DNA of 64,000 nucleotides from Jeongeupia wiesaeckerbachi (GTDB lineage Bacteria; Pseudomonadota; Gammaproteobacteria; Burkholderiales; Chitinibacteraceae). The DNA lies in NCBI RefSeq assembly GCF_050916355.1, contig NZ_CP136946.1:2108001-2172000 (forward strand). Direction: 5' to 3'. How positions within the stretch are numbered: the first letter of the stretch is position 1; each line of letters begins with the position of its first letter. Of this stretch, positions 38,898 through 46,924 are shown piece by piece. Position numbers and translations under genes: made by a program. Under the pieces are notes generated by a model that was not told the DNA's origin, made no database searches, and saw only the letters and a program-made list of their open reading frames with translations.

Positions 38898-40337
38898 ATG
38901 AGCAAAACCATCCCCATCGTCCCGGTCGCGATTGAGGCCGGATACGAGACGACGATCAATGTCGCCGGACACCGCAAGATCTACGCGCGCCTAGCGCACG
39001 GCTTTTGGAGCAACTGGCGTATTGCTGCGGTGATCATTACCCAGCTGTTCTTCTATCTGGTGCCGTGGTGGCAGATCAATGGCCGGCAGGCGTTGCTGTT
39101 CGATCTGGAAACCTTCCGCTTCAATGTCTTCGGCATGGTCTGGCTGCCGCAGGATCTGATCTACCTGGCCGCGCTGCTGATTTTCTGTGCGGTGGCGCTG
39201 TTCGCGTGGACGGCGGTGGCCGGGCGGCTATGGTGTGGCTTCGGCTGTCCGCAGACCGTCTACACCGAAATGTTCATGTGGATCGAGCGCTGGGTCGAGG
39301 GCGAGCGCAATGCGCGGATCAAGCTCGATCGCGCGCCGCTCTCACTAGCCAAGGTCGCGCGCAAGGCGGTCAAACACGGCCTGTGGATTGCGCTGGCGCT
39401 GTGGACCGGTTTCACCTTCGCCGGCTACTTCACGCCGATCCGGCCGCTGTGGCAGGCGATGTTGACCTGGCGCATCGGCGGCTGGACGACGTTCTGGATC
39501 CTCTGCTACGCCTTCATCACCTACGGCCATGCCGGCTGGCTGCGCGAGCGCATCTGCCTGCACATGTGCCCGTATGCGCGCTTCCAGAGCGCGATGTTCG
39601 ACCGCGATACGCTGGTCGTCAGCTACGACAGTCAGCGTGGCGAGCCGCGCGGCGGCCGGCGCAAGGACGCCGACTTCGGCCAGCAGGGGCTGGGTTCGTG
39701 CGTCGACTGCACCGTCTGTGTCCAGGTCTGCCCGACCGGCATCGACATCCGCAACGGCTTGCAGTACGAGTGCATCGGTTGCGGCGCCTGCATCGATGCG
39801 TGCAACGTCGTGATGGACAGGATGAGCTATCCACGCGGGTTGATCCGCTTCACCACCGAACATGCACAGGCCAATGGGGCAGGGAAGGCGACCATCGCCC
39901 GGCGGATGCTGCGGCCCAAAGTACTGGCCTATGCCGCCGTGCTGGCGGTCATCGTTGCTGCATCGGCGATTGGGCTGGCCAGGCACCAGCCACTCAAGCT
40001 CGATATCGCGCGCGATCGCGGCATCCTTGCACGTCAGACCGAGAACGGCGAGATCGAGAACCTCTACACGCTGACGATCCAGAACGTCGATCACCGGCCG
40101 CACCGCTACCGGATCAGTGCCGAAGGGTTGCCCGGCTTGCGATTGCCGCAACTTGCACCGGTGGCCGTCGCTGCCGGCGGCAGCGAAACGGTGTCGCTGC
40201 GCCTGAGCGTGCTCAAGGACACGATGCCGCCCGGTCGGCATGAGATCGAGATCGGTGTCGCGGCGATTGACGATCCGGCACTGCAGGTCGAGGAAAAGAC
40301 GATTTTCTGGGGCGCGAACGGCAGCGATTCAGGCTGA
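38898..40337 (+). CDS. ccoG: Cytochrome c oxidase accessory protein CcoG (FixG/RdxA)
   Basis: CcoG is a membrane iron-sulfur protein implicated in copper reduction during cbb3 oxidase assembly. The 479-residue protein has several transmembrane helices, the membrane-edge motif CGFGCPQTVYTEMFMW, two ferredoxin clusters (CVDCTVCVQVCPTG and CIGCGACIDACN) and a C-terminal immunoglobulin-like domain at about 360-470. No ccoNOP genes are in the window. It lies after cydAB in a low-oxygen respiration block and is followed by a terminator. Confidence 0.95.
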   Translation: MSKTIPIVPVAIEAGYETTINVAGHRKIYARLAHGFWSNWRIAAVIITQLFFYLVPWWQINGRQALLFDLETFRFNVFGMVWLPQDLIYLAALLIFCAVALFAWTAVAGRLWCGFGCPQTVYTEMFMWIERWVEGERNARIKLDRAPLSLAKVARKAVKHGLWIALALWTGFTFAGYFTPIRPLWQAMLTWRIGGWTTFWILCYAFITYGHAGWLRERICLHMCPYARFQSAMFDRDTLVVSYDSQRGEPRGGRRKDADFGQQGLGSCVDCTVCVQVCPTGIDIRNGLQYECIGCGACIDACNVVMDRMSYPRGLIRFTTEHAQANGAGKATIARRMLRPKVLAYAAVLAVIVAASAIGLARHQPLKLDIARDRGILARQTENGEIENLYTLTIQNVDHRPHRYRISAEGLPGLRLPQLAPVAVAAGGSETVSLRLSVLKDTMPPGRHEIEIGVAAIDDPALQVEEKTIFWGANGSDSG

Positions 40338-40473
40338 AACTGCTTACCGGTGGTCGACGACTTACGGTAAACAATCCGAGCCTGCAATGGGCCGGTCCGC
40401 TTATTTTGAGTGGAGCTCGGCGACGCCGGCTTGACTGCAAGCCTCGCAGCGAATCGAACAGCTTAAAATGATA

Positions 40474-40509
40474 ACCCCCTGAATTTTATAGAGTTCAGGG
40501 GATTTTTTT
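40474..40509 (+). terminator. Terminator after ccoG
   Basis: CCCCTGAA (40476-40483) and TTCAGGGG (40494-40501) form an 8-bp stem with a 10-base AT-rich loop, followed by ATTTTTTT. It lies about 140 bases after the ccoG stop. Confidence 0.85.
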
Positions 40510-40616
40510 GGCCTTGTTCGCGCGGCGCTGAGCATGGCGCTACCGAGCTGGATCTCGGGCAAGCGCCGCAGATACGCCGATTAGACTCGGTTACAACAGT
40601 CCGCTGAGCACATTTG

Positions 40617-40629
40617 CCGTAAGTTACGG
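40617..40629. promoter_or_regulatory. 13-bp palindrome upstream of the LuxR-type regulator
   Basis: CCGTAA-G-TTACGG is a perfect inverted repeat about 200 bases before the regulator, in the 322-base gap after the ccoG terminator. The stretch that follows (40640-40700) is clearly AT-richer than the genome. No other feature was seen in this gap. An operator role is inference. Confidence 0.35.
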
Positions 40630-40831
40630 AGGCAATTACGCTGTGGTTTCATGCCAAATAAGTATAAAGTAAGTGTTTTATTTTTATATCGATTGAAAGC
40701 TTGTCATGAAAGCCGGCAAATTTTAACAAACGATCATGCTAGTGCAGACAACTGCCATTTGAGCCGGGCGTGGAATCACATCACCGCCTGGGAAAATGAT
40801 TTTCTGATCTACAAATTTCGTAGCGACACAA

Positions 40832-41548
40832 ATGTATGACATGAAGATGCTTGGCGTGATTGAACGCCTGACGAAGATCGGGTGCCGGCAACAGCTGGCG
40901 CAATGGGCAACGTCACATTTTCTCGACCATTGCGGGGCCAGCAGTGTGTTCATCGGGCATGGGCGCATGCAGCCGCATTTCTCGATGACCCCATACTTTG
41001 CCTCCGCGGCTTTTCCCGATGTTTTGATCAAAACACTCGGTATCAAAGATCAGCTACTGACGCTGCCGCTGCTGAACGAGTCCCATCAAGCCAAATCACC
41101 CGTCATGTCCGACTTGTCGGCGGTAAGCGACGAAGCGCTATGGCATGTGTTGTTCAGGCAGAAAGGGTTCTCAACGGTGATCGGCTCGACCAACGTTGAA
41201 ATGAGCGACGGCGGCATGACCTATGTGTGCGTCACCGATCCCGAGATCGCGAGGAACGTCAATCATCACGATGCGCTGCGCCAGGGCTTGTCCATCGTGA
41301 CGTCGATTCTGCATGGCGTGTTGAACCGCCTCGCGTTCGAAGAAAACCTGCAGAACAAGAGCACATCGATCACCACACTGACACCCCGTGAACGGGAGAT
41401 CCTTGGTTTCATCCGCCTGGGTAAAACCAATTCGGAAATCTCCTACATCCTCGGCGTTGCCGACTCGACGGTGAAAAACCATGTGCAACGGATTCTGATC
41501 AAGTTGCAGGTCAGCAATCGAACACAAGCGATCGCAAAGATATTCTGA
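40832..41548 (+). CDS. LuxR-family (GerE-type) transcriptional regulator
   Basis: The 238-residue protein has a C-terminal GerE/LuxR helix-turn-helix at about residues 178-236: LTPREREILGFIRLGKTNSE, the SYILGVADSTVKNHV recognition region and the KLQVSNRTQAIA end. The N-terminal 170 residues do not show the typical acyl-homoserine-lactone pocket that I could recognise and may bind another ligand. ATG codons at 40832 and 40841 are both possible. It sits at the edge of the lipid-amine cluster, convergent with the nine-gene operon, and is the natural candidate to control it. No autoinducer synthase gene is in the window. Confidence 0.85.
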   Translation: MYDMKMLGVIERLTKIGCRQQLAQWATSHFLDHCGASSVFIGHGRMQPHFSMTPYFASAAFPDVLIKTLGIKDQLLTLPLLNESHQAKSPVMSDLSAVSDEALWHVLFRQKGFSTVIGSTNVEMSDGGMTYVCVTDPEIARNVNHHDALRQGLSIVTSILHGVLNRLAFEENLQNKSTSITTLTPREREILGFIRLGKTNSEISYILGVADSTVKNHVQRILIKLQVSNRTQAIAKIF

Positions 41549-41654
41549 GCATCCGCGCGGCTGTTTCGGTCATCCCGCTAGCTAAAGGGGCGGTCAGGCG
41601 TTCGCTGCCATCAAGCCAAGCCATAAGTTGACTTTCACCGCATGAATCCTGCTT

Positions 41655-43562
41655 CTAAGCCCGGATCAGAACGGGGGGATTACCTTCCTTTGCGAGGTAA
41701 GCGTTGATCAACGGCAGGCTGTCGACGTTCCAGGGCTTGTAAAACGGATTGAAGAAGCTCAGGAAATCCAGCGTTGTCCGGGTGAAGATGCCATGCCAGC
41801 CCAGCAGATAGTTCAGCAGCGAGAAATAGGTGCCCGGCTTGAGCAACTGTGCGTCCCTCCACAAGAGGTAGGCCATGCGCAGGACGATGCCAGGCAGCAT
41901 GACCGTGGCTAACAGCAGGAACATGCCGACGACCTGGCCCAGATAGCGCCCGCCCAGGTAGCGGTAGATGTCGAAGCATACCGATTTGTGCGCCAGTTCC
42001 TCGACCGCGTGCCATTCCCACAGCTTGAGCATGGTCGGGTCACAGTTCGGAAACCAGTGGCCGATGTGCTTCAGGCCGTACTGGGCAAATGCGGCGGTCC
42101 AGTGCTCGACGGCGACGAAGAGGGCCAGAAACAGGTTGCGCGGCAGAACGCGGGAGAACCAGGAGAACACGTCCCGCTCCCATTCCTCCAGCTTGACGAG
42201 ACCCGGATAGGCCAGGTGCAGGCGCTCGCGATTGAAGCGCGAATGGACGGTACCGTGGTTCGCTTCCTGGTCGCAGAATTGCCGTACCTCGCCTTGCAGC
42301 TTGGCGTCGTGCACCTGCGGCGCCAACGGCATCAGGCTGCGGATTGCGCAGAACTCGATGTTCGGCAGCAGGCTCGACATGGTGTTCCAGAAGTGGCTCC
42401 TGACGACCGAACCACCGTTCCAGCGGGCCGGGTCGCAAGGACCGAAGTCCAGTTCCGGCGACGCGAAGCTCAATTCGACCGGCGTGCTGCTATGCGTGCC
42501 GGTGCGTTGCGCGATGCCGTGGGCGGCGCGATAGGCATCGAGCCGCGGATGAATCACCCGACGCCACAGGCCTGGCGTCAGTGTCAGGAGAAAGAGCAGG
42601 GGATAGCTGAGCGGCAGGCGCGGGCTGCGCTGCAGGCATTGCAGTTCGCCATAGGGCTTGTTGGGATTGACGTGGTGATCGGCGTGCTTTTGCACCGAGA
42701 TCAGGACGAGGTTGCTGAAAGGCAGGTTGCAGTCCCAAGCATGACTGGCGTTCACCGGTTCCATGTGCCCGGCCGCGTCGACGCGTCGTTCGAGCCCATA
42801 GTGGCCGATGTAGTTCATCATCTCCAGGACCAGGATGCCGATCATCGATTGCAGCAGGAAAAACACCAAACCCGCGGTGCCAAAGAACACAAAGATCAGC
42901 GTTGCCCAGACCGCGCTCATCGCGTAGCCGAACACGTTTTCCCAGACAATCCGACGCTGGTACAGCGGCGTTTTCACCGCCCCTTCGCCTTTGCGGCCCC
43001 ACCAGCCGAACAGGTTGACCGCGATCGCCTTGGGCAGAAAGCTGTACAACGATTGTCCGTACTTGGCCGACGTCGGGTCGCGGTCGGTCGCGACCAGCAG
43101 GTGATGGCTGTGCACATGGGCCAGCTTCGCACCGGAATACAGGCTGGTTGAAAACAGCAGGATGCCGATGACCCGCTCCAGTCGCTGGCGATGGTGGATC
43201 ATCTCGTGCGCCGGGTTCTGAGCGTACAGGGCCGAGAAAATGCCCGCGATGAACAACAGCGCGGCGGCTTCATAGCCGTGCAGGTCGTGCGTCGTCAGAT
43301 ACCAGGCAAAGAAGAAGATGTTGCCGATCTGCAAAGGCAGGCTCAATGCCACGATGATCATCTCGCTGACCGGACGAACTGCGATCGCGCCCGTCCGTTC
43401 TGAAGCGCCGCGGCTGGCGAGCCAGTCCGCCAGTGGAATCACGCCGAAGATAAAAACGATTGCGGCGTAGGCGAACCCAAGGCCGCCGCCAGCATCCGGC
43501 CACATGACATATGTCCCGTAACACATGAGCGCTGGCAGAAAGAAGGCGAGATAAGGTGACAT
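41655..43562 (-). CDS. AlkB-like membrane oxygenase/desaturase fused to a PF10118-like metal-dependent domain
   Basis: The 635-residue protein has two parts. Residues about 1-350 form an AlkB-type integral membrane di-iron enzyme with all histidine boxes: H119-E-M-I-H-H124, H149-x-H-x-H-H154, N250-YIGH254 and H293-A-D-H-H297. Residues about 385-635 resemble the PF10118 'metal-dependent hydrolase' family and contain two ExxH motifs (E433-H436, E522-H525) plus E486 and H518, a pattern suited to a second carboxylate-bridged metal site. It is the last gene of the minus-strand operon, 19 bases after the diiron protein gene. The fusion is unusual. Hydroxylation or desaturation of a long chain by the first half is likely; the second half's reaction is unknown. 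Confidence 0.8.
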   Translation of the reverse strand: MSPYLAFFLPALMCYGTYVMWPDAGGGLGFAYAAIVFIFGVIPLADWLASRGASERTGAIAVRPVSEMIIVALSLPLQIGNIFFFAWYLTTHDLHGYEAAALLFIAGIFSALYAQNPAHEMIHHRQRLERVIGILLFSTSLYSGAKLAHVHSHHLLVATDRDPTSAKYGQSLYSFLPKAIAVNLFGWWGRKGEGAVKTPLYQRRIVWENVFGYAMSAVWATLIFVFFGTAGLVFFLLQSMIGILVLEMMNYIGHYGLERRVDAAGHMEPVNASHAWDCNLPFSNLVLISVQKHADHHVNPNKPYGELQCLQRSPRLPLSYPLLFLLTLTPGLWRRVIHPRLDAYRAAHGIAQRTGTHSSTPVELSFASPELDFGPCDPARWNGGSVVRSHFWNTMSSLLPNIEFCAIRSLMPLAPQVHDAKLQGEVRQFCDQEANHGTVHSRFNRERLHLAYPGLVKLEEWERDVFSWFSRVLPRNLFLALFVAVEHWTAAFAQYGLKHIGHWFPNCDPTMLKLWEWHAVEELAHKSVCFDIYRYLGGRYLGQVVGMFLLLATVMLPGIVLRMAYLLWRDAQLLKPGTYFSLLNYLLGWHGIFTRTTLDFLSFFNPFYKPWNVDSLPLINAYLAKEGNPPVLIRA

Positions 43563-43581
43563 GGCAATGAGCTTCTAAGGG

Positions 43582-44520
43582 TTACAGGCCGATTCGTTGC
43601 ATCCGGGTCCGATGTTCCTGCTGGATCTGTTCCATCAGGATGTAGACCTGGTCTTTTTCCGACACGTCGCGCATCTTCTTGCCCTGGAAGATCTCGATGT
43701 CGCCGATCTCCTCGATGTACTGGTCGGTGACCAGTTGGTAGAGATGGATGTAGTGCTGGATCGATGACTCGAACACGTCGGTCATGAGCTTGTGGAAATC
43801 GGAGGCCAGCTGCTGCATGCGGTTGCGTGATGCGTCGCCGAGCTTGGTGTAGCGGCTGATGATGGCTTCGCCGAAACGCACGTGGTGGACTTCGTCCGAG
43901 AACGCGCCGCGGATCAGCTGCGACAGGCTGGGGTCGAACACCGACCAGTAGGCCGACTCGTAGCGATAAATCGGGTAAGCCATGCCTTCGAGGACGATGT
44001 TGTGCGCCATCATCGCCGCAGCGAAATCACCCTTGTCGACCTGTTCGCGAATCAGGTCATAGAAGGAGCGCAGCTCCTTCGTGGTCATGTCTTCCATCAT
44101 CTGGTCGCGCTGCTGCGGCGATACGCCGAACTGAGCCAGCCGCTGGCAAAAGACCTCGTAATGGCGTGCTTCGTCGACCGCCTGCGTCGCGAGGAAGACC
44201 TGCGACGCTTCATCGGGCGCGTGTTGCATCAGCTTGGCGATGCCGGTGTACGACACGCGTTCGGCGGTCAGGAAGGTTGCGATGTCCAGCTTGTAGATCT
44301 GGTTGACCAGCTTGTCGTCGTGCACCGCGTGATGGGTAATGCCCAGGTCAGGCCGGACGCCGTAGCGCGTGTCCTTGAGCGTGCGCCAGGGGGCGCGCTC
44401 GAGCCAGTGTTGAATGTCGAAACGGGACGCGTCCCAGTCATCGGCCAGGAATTTTTCCTGGACCACAACCTCAGATTTAACAAGCTCGCTCGACGCTTCA
44501 GCCGCTAATAGTTCAGTCAC
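43582..44520 (-). CDS. Ferritin-like (R2-type) diiron oxygenase/oxidase
   Basis: The 312-residue helical protein carries a complete carboxylate-bridged diiron set: E87 (TAERVSYTG), E117-x2-H120 (VDEARHYEVF), E178 (VLEGMAYPIY) and E210-x2-H213 (SDEVHHVRFGE). This is the ferritin-like/R2 fold used by N-oxygenases, hydroxylases and R2-like oxidases. It is soluble, with no signal peptide. It belongs to the nine-gene operon with a fatty-amine-forming fusion enzyme, so oxidation of the amine nitrogen or of the chain are both possible. The exact reaction cannot be read from the sequence. Confidence 0.8.
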   Translation of the reverse strand: MTELLAAEASSELVKSEVVVQEKFLADDWDASRFDIQHWLERAPWRTLKDTRYGVRPDLGITHHAVHDDKLVNQIYKLDIATFLTAERVSYTGIAKLMQHAPDEASQVFLATQAVDEARHYEVFCQRLAQFGVSPQQRDQMMEDMTTKELRSFYDLIREQVDKGDFAAAMMAHNIVLEGMAYPIYRYESAYWSVFDPSLSQLIRGAFSDEVHHVRFGEAIISRYTKLGDASRNRMQQLASDFHKLMTDVFESSIQHYIHLYQLVTDQYIEEIGDIEIFQGKKMRDVSEKDQVYILMEQIQQEHRTRMQRIGL

Positions 44521-44530
44521 TTGTATTTCC

Positions 44531-45835
44531 TCAGGCTTTGATCAAAGTGGGACGGCGCAGGTAGACGCATACCATGCCGATGGTTAAAAACTCGCCAAGC
44601 AGGATGAGACGCGCGAGTTGGGCTTCCGGCTCGGCGATCACCCCGATGCCAATGGCGGCGAGGAATAATGCGGTGGGCCAAACCACCAAGGGGTGCAGGG
44701 GCTGCCGGATGCCGCGTTTGTCCGGCTGCCGCCGGATCTTGGTCCAGGCCAGCAGGATCAGTGCATAGACGGCAACCAGATGGACACTGAAGAGCCTGCT
44801 GAGCGAGGTGTTCAGCACCGGCATCGCCATCAGCGGCGCCATCGACAAGACGCCGATGGAGATAAACAACATGGCATTGCGCGGGCTCAGCCGCGGTCCG
44901 TGCAACTGGGCAAACCAGGCGGGAATCTCGCGTTCTCGAGCCAGGCTGTACAGAATCCGCGCAGCGCCGGACAAGCCGACGTTGAACGAACTCAGTACCG
45001 CCAGCACGCCAATGACCGTGGCGAGCCAGAGCGCGACGGGGGAGCCGATGATGCGGGCCAGTTCCAGGTGCGGCAGGGCCAGCTTGCCCCAGTCGGCTGC
45101 ATTGAAATGGTGCTGCAGCGCCGAACCGAACAGCCCGTACAGCAGGGCGATGGTCGCAACGGAAATCATCAGCGCGATCGGCAGCGTGCGGCGAAAGGCG
45201 TCATGACGCGAGACATGCATGATTGCCCATTCGATGCCGACAAACAGGAACAAGGCGCGCGGCACGGCGGCAAACAGCCCCTCTGCACTGTGGGAGATCG
45301 GGGAAAGCGGTGGTTTGAGCGCCGGTACGGCCAGCGCCATGCTGGCCAGCAGCGCCATCATCGCGACCACCGCAACGGTGATGACGATTTGCAGGTTCAA
45401 CGACAGCTCGTAACCGCGCAAGTTGACCACGAGCACTGCCAGAATCAGCCCGACCAGCACGATCACGGCCAGCTGCGACGACAAGACTTGCTGCAGCATC
45501 AGGAAGCACAGATAGCCTTCGAGCCCGCCGACCATCATCATCATCACCACATAGAACAAGGTGATGGCCAACGAAAAGCGATTGCCGAAGGCCGCCTTGG
45601 TAAAGGCGCGGATGCCGATCGCGCCGGGAAAGCGCGACGCCAGTTCGGTAAAGCACAGCATGATGACGGCCATGCACAGCCCGGCGAACCCCAAGGCGAG
45701 CCACAGCGATGGCCCCTGCGCAAACGGGAACAGCGAGACCAGCACCGTATTGCAGCTGATCGTGATCGCCATCCCCACCGCAATGGCGCACAGCCTCAGG
45801 ATGTCGAACGCGTTTTTCACGCTCAGATGCCCCAC
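44531..45835 (-). CDS. APC superfamily permease
   Basis: The 434-residue protein has about 12 hydrophobic segments and the look of the amino acid-polyamine-organocation superfamily: TELASRFPGAIGI in the second segment region and SGAARILYSLAREREIP in the typical helix 8 loop. It starts at GTG (45835), and its start overlaps the preceding gene by 13 bases. In this cluster it could import an amino donor or amino acid building block, or move the amine product. The direction and substrate are unknown. Confidence 0.83.
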   Translation of the reverse strand: MGHLSVKNAFDILRLCAIAVGMAITISCNTVLVSLFPFAQGPSLWLALGFAGLCMAVIMLCFTELASRFPGAIGIRAFTKAAFGNRFSLAITLFYVVMMMMVGGLEGYLCFLMLQQVLSSQLAVIVLVGLILAVLVVNLRGYELSLNLQIVITVAVVAMMALLASMALAVPALKPPLSPISHSAEGLFAAVPRALFLFVGIEWAIMHVSRHDAFRRTLPIALMISVATIALLYGLFGSALQHHFNAADWGKLALPHLELARIIGSPVALWLATVIGVLAVLSSFNVGLSGAARILYSLAREREIPAWFAQLHGPRLSPRNAMLFISIGVLSMAPLMAMPVLNTSLSRLFSVHLVAVYALILLAWTKIRRQPDKRGIRQPLHPLVVWPTALFLAAIGIGVIAEPEAQLARLILLGEFLTIGMVCVYLRRPTLIKA

Positions 45836-46170
45836 AGGATCAAGGCGATGGCATCGAGCTTGACCTGGTCGTGCATCGGCCCGTAGATCTCGAGCAAGCC
45901 GTCGTTGTTGGCGCGGATGCCGTTGATGCGGCCTTCGAACACCGCGCGCAGCGTTGCGCCGTCACCGGCGATGCGTATCGGGCTGTCGTTGCCGTTCGCG
46001 ATTTCGCCTTGCTGGATCTGGCCGATCTGGCCGGCGGCGACATTCATCCAGTACGCGGTCGCCGTATCGCTTTCCTCGAGCACGATATCGGTACTCCAGC
46101 CCTTGACGACACGCTGGATGTGGGGATTGGCATTCACCTGAAGCTTGAAGTCTTCGAGTACGTTGAGCAT
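45823..46170 (-). CDS. SCP2-like sterol/lipid carrier domain protein
   Basis: The 115-residue protein resembles stand-alone SCP2 domains, which bind hydrophobic ligands. The pattern of a beta sheet with RIAGDGATLRAVFEGRINGI, followed by a short LLEIYGPMHDQVKLDA segment, is the typical 'weighting of the carrier by D-x-x-L' ending of this fold. There is no signal peptide. Lying between the hydroxylase-family gene and the permease, it may hold a water-insoluble intermediate for the oxygenases. The fold call is by pattern only. Confidence 0.6.
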   Translation of the reverse strand: MLNVLEDFKLQVNANPHIQRVVKGWSTDIVLEESDTATAYWMNVAAGQIGQIQQGEIANGNDSPIRIAGDGATLRAVFEGRINGIRANNDGLLEIYGPMHDQVKLDAIALILWGI

Positions 46171-46183
46171 CGTTGTTTCCTCT

Positions 46184-46924
46184 TTACTGCGATGAATGCT
46201 TGCCGACCAATTGCCAGATCGCCGATTCGTTTTCGTTCCAGTCGCTGCCGGTGCGGAAGTGTTCGCGTGCGCGCACCAGGCGTGCGTCGTCTTCGTCCAG
46301 TCCAGCGGTGGGGGGATTCTTGCTGCGTGGTGCGTCGTGGACCTTGCCGCCGGTTTGGCACATCACGTCAAAGACCAGTGCGGCCGGGCTGATCGTGAAC
46401 CAGCGATTTTCGTTCCAGTGGTGGTGGCCCATGTGCTGCTGGCGGACATAGCGCAGCACGGGACCCGGCTCGTACGGCGAATGCACGATCAGGTGCCACC
46501 ATTCGAACATCAGGTAGCCGCCCATCAATCCGGCGCTGAGCGCTGCGGTTTGCCACACATCCGCGGTGACCCAATAGAACAAGGCGGCATTGAGCAGCAG
46601 CGCCGGGAGCGTGTACCACACCGGGGTGAACAGCAGATCGAGCCGGCGCGGCTTGTCGTGATGCCCCAGATGCAGCCGGTACAACAGCCTGTAGAGGAAG
46701 GCGTTGCGCGGGATTCTCCCGTGGAAGATCACTATGTGGCTGAAGTACTCCTCCGACAAGTACAGGGCCCAGCCGATGGCCGCGCAGAGCAGCGATTGCG
46801 ACCAGGGCAGCTGCGCCAACGCCGCCGCGGCGCAGCCCACCGACAGCGCGCCGTAGAACAGCACGCTGTGGTCGGAAAAGTAGGCGCGCCGCAGCGCGCT
46901 CAGATAGATGGGCTGCGCGCTCAT
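46184..46924 (-). CDS. Fatty acid hydroxylase superfamily (sterol desaturase-like) protein
   Basis: The 246-residue membrane protein has the eight-histidine pattern of this superfamily: H63-x4-H68, H85-x2-H88-H89, H144-x3-H148 and H164-x2-H167-H168-H169. Hydrophobic segments surround the boxes. Such proteins use a membrane diiron site with electrons from a reductase to hydroxylate or desaturate lipids. The start overlaps the stop of the aminotransferase-reductase gene by 4 bases, so the two are tightly coupled. A likely role is chain oxidation of the lipid amine or its aldehyde precursor; this is inference. Confidence 0.82.
   Translation of the reverse strand: MSAQPIYLSALRRAYFSDHSVLFYGALSVGCAAAALAQLPWSQSLLCAAIGWALYLSEEYFSHIVIFHGRIPRNAFLYRLLYRLHLGHHDKPRRLDLLFTPVWYTLPALLLNAALFYWVTADVWQTAALSAGLMGGYLMFEWWHLIVHSPYEPGPVLRYVRQQHMGHHHWNENRWFTISPAALVFDVMCQTGGKVHDAPRSKNPPTAGLDEDDARLVRAREHFRTGSDWNENESAIWQLVGKHSSQ

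Noticed and set aside
40832..41548. AHL quorum-sensing pair at the cluster edge
   Set aside because: Only the LuxR-type DNA-binding half is present; no synthase gene and no recognisable AHL-binding residues in the N-terminal part.
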